Source: Duganella sp. CF458 (GTDB lineage Bacteria; Pseudomonadota; Gammaproteobacteria; Burkholderiales; Burkholderiaceae_D). From it: a DNA stretch of 64,000 nt. Below the pieces are notes generated by a model, which had not been told where the DNA came from, made no database searches, and saw only the letters and a list, made by a program, of their open reading frames with translations. The DNA lies in NCBI RefSeq assembly GCF_900113115.1, contig NZ_FOOF01000004.1, positions 124,001 to 188,000 of the forward strand. Direction: 5' to 3'. The translations under genes and the position numbers were made by a program. Positions 44,916-53,758 of the stretch are shown here, piece after piece (position 1 is the stretch's first letter; the number at the start of each line of letters is the position of its first letter).

Positions 44916-45302
44916 ATGGATCACGACGCCTACGGCAGCTATCACGCCACCAACCTGGAAGCACAGACGGCCCGCGCCACGCCGATCGAGCTGGTGCTGG
45001 TGCTGACCGACGGCCTGCTGGAAGAGCTGGCCCGTGCGCGCGGCCATATCGTCGGCAAGCGCTACGAACAAAAGGCGCTCAGCCTCGACAAGTGCACGGA
45101 AATCATCAACGGCCTCGCCAGCTCGCTCGATTTCGAGCAAGGCGGCGAGGTGGTGGCCAACCTGGGCCGCCTGTACGATTATTGCGCCGCCCGCCTGTAC
45201 CGTGCCGGCGTGGACATGGACCCTGCTGTCATCGACGAGGTGGTGGGCCTGCTGACCACGATCCGCGCCGGCTGGCAGGGAGTGCACGACAAGCATGGAT
45301 AG
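44916..45302 (+). CDS. fliS: Flagellin export chaperone FliS (LafC-like)
   Basis: 128 residues, four-helix chaperone that holds the flagellin C-terminus before export. Typical blocks are YHATNLEAQTARATPIELVL at the N-terminus, KALSLDKCTEIINGL-like segment near 50 and LYRAGVDMDPAVIDEVVGLL near 90. 12 bases after fliD; the stop overlaps the next gene. Confidence 0.94.
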   Translation: MDHDAYGSYHATNLEAQTARATPIELVLVLTDGLLEELARARGHIVGKRYEQKALSLDKCTEIINGLASSLDFEQGGEVVANLGRLYDYCAARLYRAGVDMDPAVIDEVVGLLTTIRAGWQGVHDKHG

Positions 45303-45606
45303 GCACAAGACGCTGCTGCAGCTTGCGCAGCAGCTGAGCGCCGCCACTGCCGCCAGCGACTGGGCGGCGCTGGCGGCGATCAATACTTTGCTGTGCGCCA
45401 GCCTGCCGGCGCTGGCGGCGCAGGGTGAATGGACGCCGGCCGAGCGCGCAGCGCTGGCGGCGTTGCGCGATGTGCACGTCGCGGCCGTGGCCAAGGTTGA
45501 TAGCGCCACCGTCGAGACCGGCCAGCACCTGAACGATATGACCCACAACAGAGAGGGCTGGCTTGCCTATGCCCTCGACAGCGATAACGCTGCTACCGGA
45601 ACCTGA
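45295..45606 (+). CDS. fliT: FliT-type flagellar chaperone (LafD-like)
   Basis: 103 residues, mostly helical and alanine-rich. Sequence alone is weakly diagnostic; position between fliS and fliK equals that of FliT/LafD, the FliD chaperone. The start overlaps fliS by 8 bases and the stop is 2 bases from fliK. Confidence 0.72.
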   Translation: MDRHKTLLQLAQQLSAATAASDWAALAAINTLLCASLPALAAQGEWTPAERAALAALRDVHVAAVAKVDSATVETGQHLNDMTHNREGWLAYALDSDNAATGT

Positions 45607-45608
45607 GC

Positions 45609-46892
45609 ATGATCAAGCTGCCTGCGGCGCCTGCCGCCACCGTCCCCCCAGCCACCGGCGCCAGCGGCCTGCCGCCGCCAGCGGCCAATGGCACTGCCGC
45701 CAGCGATGCCGCGCCTGCCGGCGCAGCGACTGATAGCGCTGCACCGGCCAATGCCGTGGCCGGCGCGCTGCACGATGTTGCCGTGGCCCTCGCACCGGCG
45801 CCATTCGGCGCCTTGCTGGACGCCATGGCCGGCGATCTTGCCGAAGACGAGTCCGCACCAGCCGGCGTAGCGGACGACCAGGCGGCTGCCGCACAGGCGG
45901 TGGCCACCATGCTGCCCGCCATGGGCAACCTGCCGCTGCCCGGCGGCGCGCCGGGCGCCACCCCGGACAGCGTAGCAGCCGTTGCCGCCGCCCTGACCGC
46001 CGCCCCAGCCATCAAGCCGGCGGCCAACGATAGCGCCCTGCTGCTGCGCCAACAGGCCCAGGCCAGCGCCCTGGCCGCGCGCGGCGCCGGCGCCGGTGCC
46101 GGTGCACAACGCGAAGTGGGCAAGGCGCCCGAGGCATCCCTGCTCGACACCCGCGCCGCCATGCTGGCCGCGGCAGCCCGTCCCGTCGTCAGCCCTGTGC
46201 TGAGCCCCGTCGTCACTCCTGCGCTGCCGGCCGGCACCCCGGCAGCGGCCACCCGCACTGCTGCCGGCGAAGCGCTGGCGGCCGCGCTGAACGCCCTGCA
46301 AGGCCGGGCCGCCGACAGCACCGCCGCGCCGATCGCGGCCAAGGACAGCGCCAGCATGCTGGCCGACAGCCAGCGCCAGCCAAGCGATGCCGGCGCCCTG
46401 CCCGGCTTCCGTAGCGTGCTGGCCAATGCGTCCACGGCCCAGCCGGGAGATGCAGTGCAACTGAGCGGCAGCGCGGAGCAATGGCATCAGCCGCTGCGCG
46501 CTGCCCTCGGCGACCGCCTGCAACTGCAACTGGCGCGCAACGACGAACGCGCCGTGATCCGCCTGGAACCACCCAATCTGGGCAGCGTGGAAATTTCGGT
46601 GCGCCACAGCGGCGGCGCCCTGCAAGTGAACATCGCGGCCAGCCACAGCGAAGTGCTGCGCCAGCTCAACACCATTGGCGAGGCCGTGCGCCAGGACCTG
46701 TCGCAACGCCAGTTCGGCGACGTGGCGGTCACGGTGTCCGCCAGCACTGCGCGCAACCTGGCCGATGGCGGCCAGCAACAGCGCCAACAGGAAGCACAGC
46801 AACAACGCGAGCAACAGCGCCAGCCAGGCCGTGCCCTGGAAGACGGTGATGCCGTCACCACCACTTTTGCCATGTTGGGCGAACGGGAGTAA
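45609..46892 (+). CDS. fliK: Flagellar hook-length control protein FliK (LafE-like)
   Basis: 427 residues. The long N-terminal part (about 1-290) is Ala/Pro-rich and low in complexity, as in the molecular-ruler half of FliK. The C-terminal Flg_hook domain (about 300-385) has RNDERAVIRLEPPNLGSVEI and GALQVNIAASHSEVLRQL, followed by a Gln-rich tail. It measures the hook and triggers the FlhB switch. Confidence 0.92.
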   Translation: MIKLPAAPAATVPPATGASGLPPPAANGTAASDAAPAGAATDSAAPANAVAGALHDVAVALAPAPFGALLDAMAGDLAEDESAPAGVADDQAAAAQAVATMLPAMGNLPLPGGAPGATPDSVAAVAAALTAAPAIKPAANDSALLLRQQAQASALAARGAGAGAGAQREVGKAPEASLLDTRAAMLAAAARPVVSPVLSPVVTPALPAGTPAAATRTAAGEALAAALNALQGRAADSTAAPIAAKDSASMLADSQRQPSDAGALPGFRSVLANASTAQPGDAVQLSGSAEQWHQPLRAALGDRLQLQLARNDERAVIRLEPPNLGSVEISVRHSGGALQVNIAASHSEVLRQLNTIGEAVRQDLSQRQFGDVAVTVSASTARNLADGGQQQRQQEAQQQREQQRQPGRALEDGDAVTTTFAMLGERE

Positions 46893-46899
46893 GCATTAG

Positions 46900-47355
46900 A
46901 TGAACAAGAAACTGGTCTTGATCGCAGCCGTCGTGCTGCTGGTAGGCGCTGGCGCCGCCGGTGGCGCCGTCTGGTTTATGAAAGGCAAGAGCGCCGAGCC
47001 AGCCAAGGCGGCGGCCGAAGAGAAAAAGCCGGGCGAGCCGCTGAAGTACCTGACCATCGAGAAAGTCATTGTCATGCTGCGCCGCCAGCCGGGCGATACC
47101 GTGCCGCACTATATGTCGGCCGACCTCGTCATCTCCACCACGGCCAAGCAGGAAAAGGAAGCCAAGGAAGCCCTGCCGCTGCTGCGCAGCGTTGCCGTGC
47201 GCGCCCTGTCGGCGCTGCCGATGGAAAAAGCTTCCATGATGACCATTGACCAGTTTGTCGAGGAATTGAACAAGGCTTACGATGAAGCCTATGCCAAGGA
47301 GGCGCGCGAACGCCCCTTCGAGCAGGTGATGATCGGCAAGTTGATCCTGGAGTAA
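46900..47355 (+). CDS. fliL: Flagellar basal body-associated protein FliL (LafF-like)
   Basis: 151 residues. One membrane helix (about 5-25, LVLIAAVVLLVGAGAAGGAV), then a periplasmic stomatin-like domain containing EKVIVMLRRQPGD, VSADLVISTT-like MSADLVISTTAKQ and ending EQVMIGKLILE. FliL surrounds the stator and supports torque. Starts 8 bases after fliK. Confidence 0.9.
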   Translation: MNKKLVLIAAVVLLVGAGAAGGAVWFMKGKSAEPAKAAAEEKKPGEPLKYLTIEKVIVMLRRQPGDTVPHYMSADLVISTTAKQEKEAKEALPLLRSVAVRALSALPMEKASMMTIDQFVEELNKAYDEAYAKEARERPFEQVMIGKLILE

Positions 47356-47360
47356 GGGCC

Positions 47361-48077
47361 ATGGGCTTGGTGGACACGGTTGCAGAGCCATATGCCGAGA
47401 GCTACGGCGCGCTCAGCGTAGCCGACGAGCAGAAGCACCTGCTCGCCTATGCGCCGCTGGTCAAGCGCATCGTGCGCCAGCTCAATTCGCAGGTGCAAGG
47501 CGCGATCGACCGCGACGATATGGAGCAGATCGGCCTGATGGGCCTGCTTGAAGCCTTGCGCCGCTACGGCGAGCCGGACACCGGCTTCGGCAGCTACGCC
47601 TCGCTGCGCATCCGCGGCGCCATCCTGGACGAATTGCGCCGGCAGGACTGGCGTCCGCGCGCAGTGCGCCAGCAAAGCCACAAGATGCGCGATGCGGTGC
47701 GCGAACTGACGCGCAAGCTGGGCCGCGAACCGGGCGAACAGGACATCATGAGCGCACTCGGCCTCGACGCCGACAGCTACCAGGCCTACCTGCTGGACGA
47801 AAATGCGGAAACCATCGCCAGCTTCGACGAGATCCTGCAAGACACGCTGGCCGACACCGGCAGCGTGGCCGGCCCGGAAGAGCAATTGATGATACGCCGC
47901 AGCCTGGAGCAAGCGCTGACCGGCCTCGATGAGCGCGAGCAGCGCGTGATCCAGATGTATTACGAATTCGAGCTCAGCTACAAAGAAATCGCCGCCGTGC
48001 TGGACCTGACCGACGCCCGCGTCTGCCAGTTGAACAAGCAGGCCCTGAACAAGATGAAAGCGGTGCTGGCGGCCTGA
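47361..48077 (+). CDS. fliA: Flagellar sigma factor 28 (FliA/LafS-like)
   Basis: 238 residues. Region 2 (LAYAPLVKRIVRQL, DRDDMEQIGLMGLLEALRRY), region 3 (SHKMRDAVRELTRKLGREPG) and region 4 (DEREQRVIQMYYEFELSYKE, DLTDARVCQLNKQALNKM) are all present. It directs late genes such as flagellin and motor genes. In lateral systems the sigma gene lies, as here, just ahead of the motor genes, unlike most primary systems. FlgM, its inhibitor, is encoded about 2 kb downstream. Confidence 0.95.
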   Translation: MGLVDTVAEPYAESYGALSVADEQKHLLAYAPLVKRIVRQLNSQVQGAIDRDDMEQIGLMGLLEALRRYGEPDTGFGSYASLRIRGAILDELRRQDWRPRAVRQQSHKMRDAVRELTRKLGREPGEQDIMSALGLDADSYQAYLLDENAETIASFDEILQDTLADTGSVAGPEEQLMIRRSLEQALTGLDEREQRVIQMYYEFELSYKEIAAVLDLTDARVCQLNKQALNKMKAVLAA

Positions 48078-48117
48078 GCCGCCGCCCACCTCCAAGACCT
48101 ATCGAAAGGCATAAACC

Positions 48118-49032
48118 ATGCAGCAACTATTCGGCATCATGATCGTGTTTGGCTCGGTGTTTGGCGGCTACGCCATGATGGGCGGCCACTTCACCGCGAT
48201 CTGGCAGCCGCTGGAACTGCTGGTGATTGCCGGCGCCGGCATTGGCGCCTTCGTGATCGGCAACCCGCGCCACGTGCTGGCCGAGACCATGACCCAGTGC
48301 AAGCACCTGATGTCGCGCAAGAAGTACGACTCGGAATTCCAGCGCCAGTTGCTGCTGCTGATGTATGAACTGCTGCAGCTGGCCGCCGGCGGTCTGAAGG
48401 CGTTGGACGCCCACGTCGAAGCGCCGCGCGAATCGCCGCTGTTCCAGCGCTACCCGCTGATCCTGGATGAACCGAAGTTGCTGGCCTTCATCGTCGATAA
48501 CTTCCGCCTGATGGCGATGGGCAAGATCAACGCCCACGAACTGGAAGGCGTGCTGGAACAGGAACTGGAAGCCATCCATGAAGAACTGACGCAGCCGGCC
48601 AAATCGCTGGGCAAGATCGGCGAAGCGATGCCGGGCTTCGGTATCCTGGCCGCGGTGCTGGGCATCGTGATCACCATGGGCACCGTGGGCGAAGGCGCCA
48701 CGTCGGCCGAGATCGCCGAGCACGTCGGCGCGGCCATGGTCGGCACCTTCATCGGTATCTTCTTCTGCTACGGCGTGCTGGACCCGATCTCCAATATGCT
48801 CAAGCAACTGGTGAGCCAGGAAGCGTCCACCATGGAGTGCGTGAAAGTGGTGCTGGTGACCCACGTCGCCGGCAAGCCGCCGCTGCTGGCGATCGACGCC
48901 GGCCGCCGCCTGGTGCAGTTGAATATCAAGCCAAGCTTCGCCCAGCTCGAAGGCTGGATCAATGCGATGGAAGGCGGCGACGAGCCTGAATCGACTTCAC
49001 GCCGGGGAGGTGGCCGTGCTAAAGCCGCATGA
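48118..49032 (+). CDS. motA: Flagellar stator protein MotA (LafT-like)
   Basis: 304 residues with four membrane helices (about 2-20, 30-50, 170-195, 205-225). The cytoplasmic loop has the charged rotor-facing segment near residues 75-105, and the third helix region contains PGFGILAAVLGIVITMGTV followed by HVGAAMVGTFIGIFFCYG. Forms the ion channel of the stator with MotB. Starts 40 bases after fliA. Confidence 0.95.
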   Translation: MQQLFGIMIVFGSVFGGYAMMGGHFTAIWQPLELLVIAGAGIGAFVIGNPRHVLAETMTQCKHLMSRKKYDSEFQRQLLLLMYELLQLAAGGLKALDAHVEAPRESPLFQRYPLILDEPKLLAFIVDNFRLMAMGKINAHELEGVLEQELEAIHEELTQPAKSLGKIGEAMPGFGILAAVLGIVITMGTVGEGATSAEIAEHVGAAMVGTFIGIFFCYGVLDPISNMLKQLVSQEASTMECVKVVLVTHVAGKPPLLAIDAGRRLVQLNIKPSFAQLEGWINAMEGGDEPESTSRRGGGRAKAA

Positions 49033-50002
49033 CAAGCACCATGAGCAAACCATCGTCAAGCGTGGCGGTGGCAAGCACAAGCACGATGAACATGGCGGCG
49101 CCTGGAAAGTCGCGTTTGCCGACTTCTGCCTGGCCCTGATGTGCCTGTTCCTGGTGCTGTGGCTGATGGCCGTGCGCAACCAGGAATCGCTGGAACACGT
49201 GCTGACCCAGGCCGACGGCAGCAAGACCGACGTCGGCAAGGGCGTGATGCCGGAACAGGTGGGCGGCCCGCGCGGCAGCCTGATCGAGCGCTTCCCGATG
49301 CCGCGCACCGGCAATACCGATGTGGACGGCAACGCCACCCAGGGCTTCAACAAGAGCCCCACCAATACCGCTGAAAACCGGGTGCGCTACGAGTCGCCGG
49401 AAGACCTCAAGCTGTTGTCGAAGACGCTGGCCAGGATGAGCGAGGAAACCGGCCTGGCCGCCAACCTCGAGTCGGTGGTCACGCCGTATGGCTTGCGCGT
49501 GATGTTGCACGATACCGACAGCCAGGGCATGTTCGTGCGCGGCTCGGCGGTACCGACCGACAAGTTCGCGCGCCTGCTGCAGAGCATGGGGCCGCTGTTC
49601 GCCAAGATGGAAAACCAGATGCTGATCGTCGGCCATACCGACTCGTCGCAATACGCCGATACCAGCTACCAGGCCTTCTCCAACTGGAACCTGTCCAGCA
49701 ACCGCGCCATGGCCGCCCGTTCGCAACTGCTGGCCGGCACCATGCCGCAGGACAGCGTGTTGCAGGTGGTGGGCATGGCGGACCGTGCGCCGCTCGATGC
49801 CAAACGGGCCGATGCTGGCGTCAACCGCCGGATTGAATTGCTGATCCTGACCAACACGCAGGCGAAAGCCATCGCCGAGATGTTTGGCATGCCAAGCAGC
49901 AAGACTGCTATCATCCGGGAATCGGATTTGCCCGCGCCCGGCCTGTTGCAGCAATTGCGACAACAACTGCTGCCCGGCAAGGGGAAGAGCAATGGCAATT
50001 AA
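49016..50002 (+). CDS. motB: Flagellar stator protein MotB (LafU-like)
   Basis: 328 residues from GTG 49016, six bases after GGGGAGG; an in-frame ATG at 48962 lies deep in motA and is rejected. Single membrane helix about 30-52 with the proton-binding Asp at D36 in AFADFCLALMCLF. The OmpA-like peptidoglycan-binding domain (about 165-300) has MLIVGHTDSSQYADTSYQAF and NRRIELLIL. The Asp and the Leu/Val-rich helix suggest a proton motor, though the ion cannot be proven from sequence. Confidence 0.94.
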   Translation: MLKPHDKHHEQTIVKRGGGKHKHDEHGGAWKVAFADFCLALMCLFLVLWLMAVRNQESLEHVLTQADGSKTDVGKGVMPEQVGGPRGSLIERFPMPRTGNTDVDGNATQGFNKSPTNTAENRVRYESPEDLKLLSKTLARMSEETGLAANLESVVTPYGLRVMLHDTDSQGMFVRGSAVPTDKFARLLQSMGPLFAKMENQMLIVGHTDSSQYADTSYQAFSNWNLSSNRAMAARSQLLAGTMPQDSVLQVVGMADRAPLDAKRADAGVNRRIELLILTNTQAKAIAEMFGMPSSKTAIIRESDLPAPGLLQQLRQQLLPGKGKSNGN

Positions 50003-50297
50003 CGTTAAGTCAAGAGGCAACCGTATGCGGATTTCCGGTTCCACCCCAGGCACCCCGGTGCAAACCGTGGCCGACAGCGCGCCGGCCGAAACGGCGCGCC
50101 CGGCCGCCGCCCCGGCCGCCCAGCGCGAGCTGGAATCGGCCGTGTTGCAACCCGCCATGAAAGCCATGCAGGCAATGGGCGACATCGACCACGAGCGCGT
50201 GGCCCAGTTGCGCGATGCCCTGGCCAAGGGCGAGCTGCCGTTCGACGCCGGCAAGCTGGCCGGCCTGATCCAGAAGTTCCACCGGGGCGAGCAGTGA
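49992..50297 (+). CDS. flgM: Anti-sigma-28 factor FlgM
   Basis: 101 residues from ATG 49992 after GGGGAAGAG (an alternative ATG at 50025 would remove 11 residues). Disordered Ala/Pro-rich N-terminus, then the sigma-binding helical part LQPAMKAMQAMGDIDHERVA and LRDALAKGELPFDAGKLAGL. FlgM holds FliA until it is exported after hook completion. Overlaps motB and flgN. Confidence 0.9.
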   Translation: MAINVKSRGNRMRISGSTPGTPVQTVADSAPAETARPAAAPAAQRELESAVLQPAMKAMQAMGDIDHERVAQLRDALAKGELPFDAGKLAGLIQKFHRGEQ

Positions 50298-50722
50298 GTC
50301 AGCTGTCACGCCAGGACGCCATGAAGATGCTGCTCGACGGCATCAAGGCGGACTTGCAAAGTTACCAGCAGATGCTGGACCTGATTGCCCGGCAGTTCGA
50401 GGCGGCGATTCGCCACCAGAGCGAACAGCTGGGCGAAATCGCTAAAGAAATCGGCGCTTTGGTCGATGTGCTGGAAGCGCGCCGCGCCCAGCGTGTCGAC
50501 CTGGCGACCCGCCTGGTCGGTCCCCAGCCTTCCATGGACCAAGTGTTCACCCTGCTCAAGCCCGACGCGCGTGCGCGCCTCGAAGCGGACTGGGCGCAGC
50601 TGGAAGGCATGGTGCAGACGGCGCGCGAAATGGGCCGCCGCAATGCTGAGCTGCTGGCGGAGCAATACACCATCATGCAGCGCGTGCTGCATGGCGACGA
50701 TCAAACCTATGAGCCGGTCTGA
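50294..50722 (+). CDS. flgN: Flagellar export chaperone FlgN
   Basis: 142 residues from GTG 50294, overlapping the flgM stop. All-helical with FlgN-type spacing (IKADLQSYQQMLDLIARQFE, EIGALVDVLEARRAQRVDL, GRRNAELLAEQYTIM). FlgN protects the hook-filament junction proteins FlgK and FlgL before export. Order flgM-flgN is common. Confidence 0.88.
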   Translation: MSQLSRQDAMKMLLDGIKADLQSYQQMLDLIARQFEAAIRHQSEQLGEIAKEIGALVDVLEARRAQRVDLATRLVGPQPSMDQVFTLLKPDARARLEADWAQLEGMVQTAREMGRRNAELLAEQYTIMQRVLHGDDQTYEPV

Positions 50723-51524
50723 ATTCACGCCCTTGCGGGCCTTTACGGCAGCCACAGCGCCTACCCGGGCCACTGCGGCCACCGTGAGCAATATGAGCGC
50801 CACGCGCCCTGCGCTGCCGGCCGCCTTCAGCCCAGCCCTGGCCGCCAATGCGGGCATGGCCGCGGCTAGCGCGGGCAGCGCGACTTTCCGCCAGGTGCAT
50901 GCCGACGTGGCGCGCTACATCGCCACGGCCGACACCCCCGCTGCCGCCGCGTCCGGCGCCGGCAGCGCGCTGACGGCCGACGGCGCCGCCTTGCGCGCCC
51001 GCCTGGCCGCACGTGCCGTGGGCGGCAGCGCTGCAACAGCCGAAGGCAGCGTCCCCAACGATGCCCAGCAAGCCTTCCTGCAAGCGATCCGGCCCCATGC
51101 GGAAGCTGCCGCGGCCCGCCTTGGCGTGGCGCCGGAACTGGTGGCCGCCCATGCGGCCCTCGAGTCAGGCTGGGGCCGTCATGCCCCGGGCAACAATATG
51201 TTCGGCATCAAGGCCGGCGACAACTGGCAAGGCGCGGTGCAGGCGCTGGCCACGATGGAAGTGGAAGACGGCGTGGCGCAGACCCGCAACGAGCGTTTCC
51301 GCGGCTATGGCGAAATGGCGGCTTCGTTCGAAGACTACGCCGGCCTGCTGCTCGACAACCCGCGCTACCGGCGCGCCCTGAACACCGGCAGCGACGCGCA
51401 AGCCTTCGCGCACGCGCTGCAGGCCGGCGGCTATGCCACCGATCCGGCCTACGCCGACAAGCTCGGCCGCGTCGCGGCCAGCATCAAGGCAAGTCAGCAG
51501 GCTCAACCGTCCCCGCATCGATAA
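50709..51524 (+). CDS. Flagellum-linked muramidase (FlgJ C-terminal-type glucosaminidase domain)
   Basis: 271 residues from ATG 50709, inside the end of flgN. N-terminal about 120 residues are Ala-rich and low in complexity. The C-terminal about 130 residues form a glucosaminidase domain as in the C-terminal half of FlgJ: PHAEAAAARLGVAPELVAAH, AALESGWGRHAPGNNMFGIK, RFRGYGEMAASFEDYAGLLL. The catalytic Glu is in ALESGWG. The rod-binding half of FlgJ is encoded separately at 58411. It should open the cell wall for the rod; no classic signal peptide is seen, consistent with export by the flagellar route. The last 41 bases overlap convergent flgA. Confidence 0.87.
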   Translation: MSRSEFTPLRAFTAATAPTRATAATVSNMSATRPALPAAFSPALAANAGMAAASAGSATFRQVHADVARYIATADTPAAAASGAGSALTADGAALRARLAARAVGGSAATAEGSVPNDAQQAFLQAIRPHAEAAAARLGVAPELVAAHAALESGWGRHAPGNNMFGIKAGDNWQGAVQALATMEVEDGVAQTRNERFRGYGEMAASFEDYAGLLLDNPRYRRALNTGSDAQAFAHALQAGGYATDPAYADKLGRVAASIKASQQAQPSPHR

Positions 51525-52200
51525 CGCGCGCCCGGATCTGGGTGCCGCTGCTGTTCCTGACCCGGATGATGGCGCCGCGCGTGCCATTGTCCAGCGCTTC
51601 CCCCGCCATCGACACCTCGATCTGTTCGCGCCTGGCGACAATGCGCACCTGCTCGCCGCGCTTGACCAGTTGTGGCGCTGCCAACATATTCGGCCGTATC
51701 ACTTCGCCGGCGCGGATACTGCGCCTTGCCGCCATTCCCTCCAGCTCGCCCAGGTCGGAAAAAGCATCGGGAATCAAGGTGATATCGTGGCGCACCCGCA
51801 ACAAATCTAAAGGCGACAGAATTTTTCCGGAAATTAAATCGCTGGCCGCAACTGCAACGTTTGCCGACACCTTGCCCTTGGCAATGAACTCATAACGCCA
51901 ACCTTGCAAGCTTGGGCAAATCACCACGAAGCGCATGCGCGCAAGGCCGCGCCGGTCCAGGCTCTCCACCCGCGTTTCAGAGGGACAGTCCGGAATCGTG
52001 CGATTCGTCCTTACTACTTCGACATCGAACTGCGGCGCCAGCCAGCGTTGACTTTCTGCATTGTTTTTCAGTTGATTTTCTGCAGCTAGTTTCACTTTGC
52101 TTAGCAATTCCTCCATTGTTGAAGCAGTTGCAACATGGCAATTTAAAATTCCTATGAGCAATAATCCAGCGAAAACCTGTACAATAGGATTGTTGGACAT
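51484..52200 (-). CDS. flgA: P-ring assembly chaperone FlgA
   Basis: 238 residues from ATG 52200; an upstream in-frame start at 52236 has no ribosome site. Signal peptide about 1-24 (MSNNPIVQVFAGLLLIGIL). The SAF domain is at the C-terminal half: GKILSPLDLLRVRHDI, RRSIRAGEVIRPNMLAAPQL, RREQIEVSMAGEALDNG. FlgA guides FlgI into the P ring in the periplasm. Divergent from flgB with 54 bases between the starts. Confidence 0.93.
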   Translation of the reverse strand: MSNNPIVQVFAGLLLIGILNCHVATASTMEELLSKVKLAAENQLKNNAESQRWLAPQFDVEVVRTNRTIPDCPSETRVESLDRRGLARMRFVVICPSLQGWRYEFIAKGKVSANVAVAASDLISGKILSPLDLLRVRHDITLIPDAFSDLGELEGMAARRSIRAGEVIRPNMLAAPQLVKRGEQVRIVARREQIEVSMAGEALDNGTRGAIIRVRNSSGTQIRARVIDAGTVEPADLP

Positions 52201-52254
52201 GGGCAATACCTTTAGTATGTAAATTCGCTGGGACATTACCAGAGGAGAGTAACA

Positions 52255-52617
52255 ATGGCCATAAATTTCAAGGACGCGGTAGGTTTGCATGCGGATGCAT
52301 TGCAGCTGCGTGCGGAACGCACCCGCATCCTGGCATCCAATATCGCCAACGAGAATACGCCGGGCTACTCGGCCCAGGATATCGACTTCAAGGAATCGCT
52401 GGCGCGCGTCGAAGCGGAGCTGTCCGGTGCGCCCATCCTCGAGGGCGACGGCGAAACCAAGTTCCGTGTGCCCTACCACCCCAGCGGCGATGGCAACACC
52501 GTCGAAATTGGCGTGGAGCAAGCCGCCTTCTCGCAAAATGCAACTGACTTCGCAACCAGTTTGACCTTCATCAACATGAAATTGCGTGGCATCGCCAAGG
52601 CCATTAATGGTCAGTAG
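52255..52617 (+). CDS. flgB: Proximal rod protein FlgB
   Basis: 120 residues; the first gene of flgB-C-D-E-F-G-H-I-J-K-L. The N-terminal rod motif is LRAERTRILASNIANENTPG and the C-terminal helix is FATSLTFINMKLRGIAKAI. Starts after GAGGAGAG. Its stop codon lies within a 10-bp tandem repeat. Confidence 0.95.
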   Translation: MAINFKDAVGLHADALQLRAERTRILASNIANENTPGYSAQDIDFKESLARVEAELSGAPILEGDGETKFRVPYHPSGDGNTVEIGVEQAAFSQNATDFATSLTFINMKLRGIAKAINGQ

Positions 52618-52650
52618 CGGTCAGTAACGGTCAATAGCGGTCAATAAGGG
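52611..52650. repeat. Four tandem 10-bp repeats across the flgB stop
   Basis: TCAGTAGCGG, TCAGTAACGG, TCAATAGCGG and TCAATAAGGG follow each other from 52611 to 52650. Each carries TAG or TAA, giving stops beyond the true one. The array fills the gap to flgC (start 52659). Confidence 0.9.
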
Positions 52651-52658
52651 GACCTCCC

Positions 52659-53075
52659 ATGAGCTTTAAAGACATTGCGCAAATTGCCGGCTCGGCGATG
52701 GCGGCGCAGACAGTGCGCCTGAATACCGTCGCCTCCAACCTGGCCAATGCCGACTCGGTGGCCGGCAGCGAGGCCGAGACCTACCGCGCCCGCAAGCCGG
52801 TGTTCGCCACCGTGATGGACGACAACCTCGATGCCGCGGCCGGCGGCCGGGTGCAGGTGCTGGACGTGGTCGAATCGGCCGAGCCGCTGCGCAAGGTGTA
52901 CGAGCCGGGCAACCCGCTGGCCAACGCCGACGGCATGGTGTTCTACCCGAACGTCAACCAGGTGGCCGAGATGACCGACATGATGTCGGCGTCGCGCGCT
53001 TTTGAAACCAATGTGGAAGTGCTGGGCCGCATCCGCGGCATGCAGGCTTCCCTGCTCAAACTCGGTGAATCCTGA
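52659..53075 (+). CDS. flgC: Proximal rod protein FlgC
   Basis: 138 residues. N-terminal rod motif TVRLNTVASNLANADSVAGS and C-terminal MTDMMSASRAFETNVEVLGR, the shared ends of the rod/hook family. The stop overlaps the flgD start (TGATG). Confidence 0.96.
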   Translation: MSFKDIAQIAGSAMAAQTVRLNTVASNLANADSVAGSEAETYRARKPVFATVMDDNLDAAAGGRVQVLDVVESAEPLRKVYEPGNPLANADGMVFYPNVNQVAEMTDMMSASRAFETNVEVLGRIRGMQASLLKLGES

Positions 53076-53743
53076 TGGAAACTAACCTGTTCACTAACGC
53101 CGCTGCGCAAAACGGCAACCCGGCCGGCGTGGCACTGAACGGCGCCTCCAACGAGGGCCGCGACATGTTCACCAAGCTGCTGGTGGCCCAGATCCAGAAC
53201 CAGGACCCGCTGTCGCCGCAAGACCCGGCCCAGTTCGTCCAGCAGCTGACCCAGCTGTCACAAACCGAAGCGCTGCAAAACCTGGCCAACCTGACCACTG
53301 CCAACGCCTCCGTGCTGCAATCGATGCAGGTGCTGGCGATGGGTGCCCAGGTCGGTTCCGACGTGATGGTGCAGTCCAGCCAGGTGACCCTCGACGGCCA
53401 CAAGGTGACGGGCGAAGCCACCCTGGCCAGCAACTCGACCAAGACCAGCCTGGTGCTGACCGGCAGCAACGGCCAGCAATATGAGGTGGTGATGGGCACC
53501 CTGCCGGCGGGCACCCACCAGTTCAGCATCGACCCGGCCGCACTGGGCCTGCCGGCCGGCACGTATTCGATGCGCATTGCCAGCGAAAGCAATCCGGCCG
53601 CGCCGGTGGCCGTGCTGGGCCGCCTCGACAGTGTTCAGGTCGGCGCCGCCGGTAGCGTTACCGTCAAGATCAATACCGTGGGCGAAGTGTCGCCATCGGC
53701 CATTACCGCATTCCGGGGCAAAACCCCGACTACCGCTATTTAA
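53075..53743 (+). CDS. flgD: Hook cap protein FlgD
   Basis: 222 residues. The FlgD signature FTKLLVAQIQNQDPLSPQDP is near residue 30-50, followed by QFVQQLTQLSQTEALQNL. The C-terminal part (about 100-190) is the FlgD Ig/tudor-like region. It caps the growing hook and is removed on completion. Confidence 0.96.
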   Translation: METNLFTNAAAQNGNPAGVALNGASNEGRDMFTKLLVAQIQNQDPLSPQDPAQFVQQLTQLSQTEALQNLANLTTANASVLQSMQVLAMGAQVGSDVMVQSSQVTLDGHKVTGEATLASNSTKTSLVLTGSNGQQYEVVMGTLPAGTHQFSIDPAALGLPAGTYSMRIASESNPAAPVAVLGRLDSVQVGAAGSVTVKINTVGEVSPSAITAFRGKTPTTAI

Positions 53744-53758
53744 CGAAAGGTCCTCGCC

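Noticed and set aside
48962..49015. Upstream ATG start for motB
   Set aside because: It would add 18 residues read from inside motA with no ribosome site; GTG 49016 follows GGGGAGG at correct spacing.
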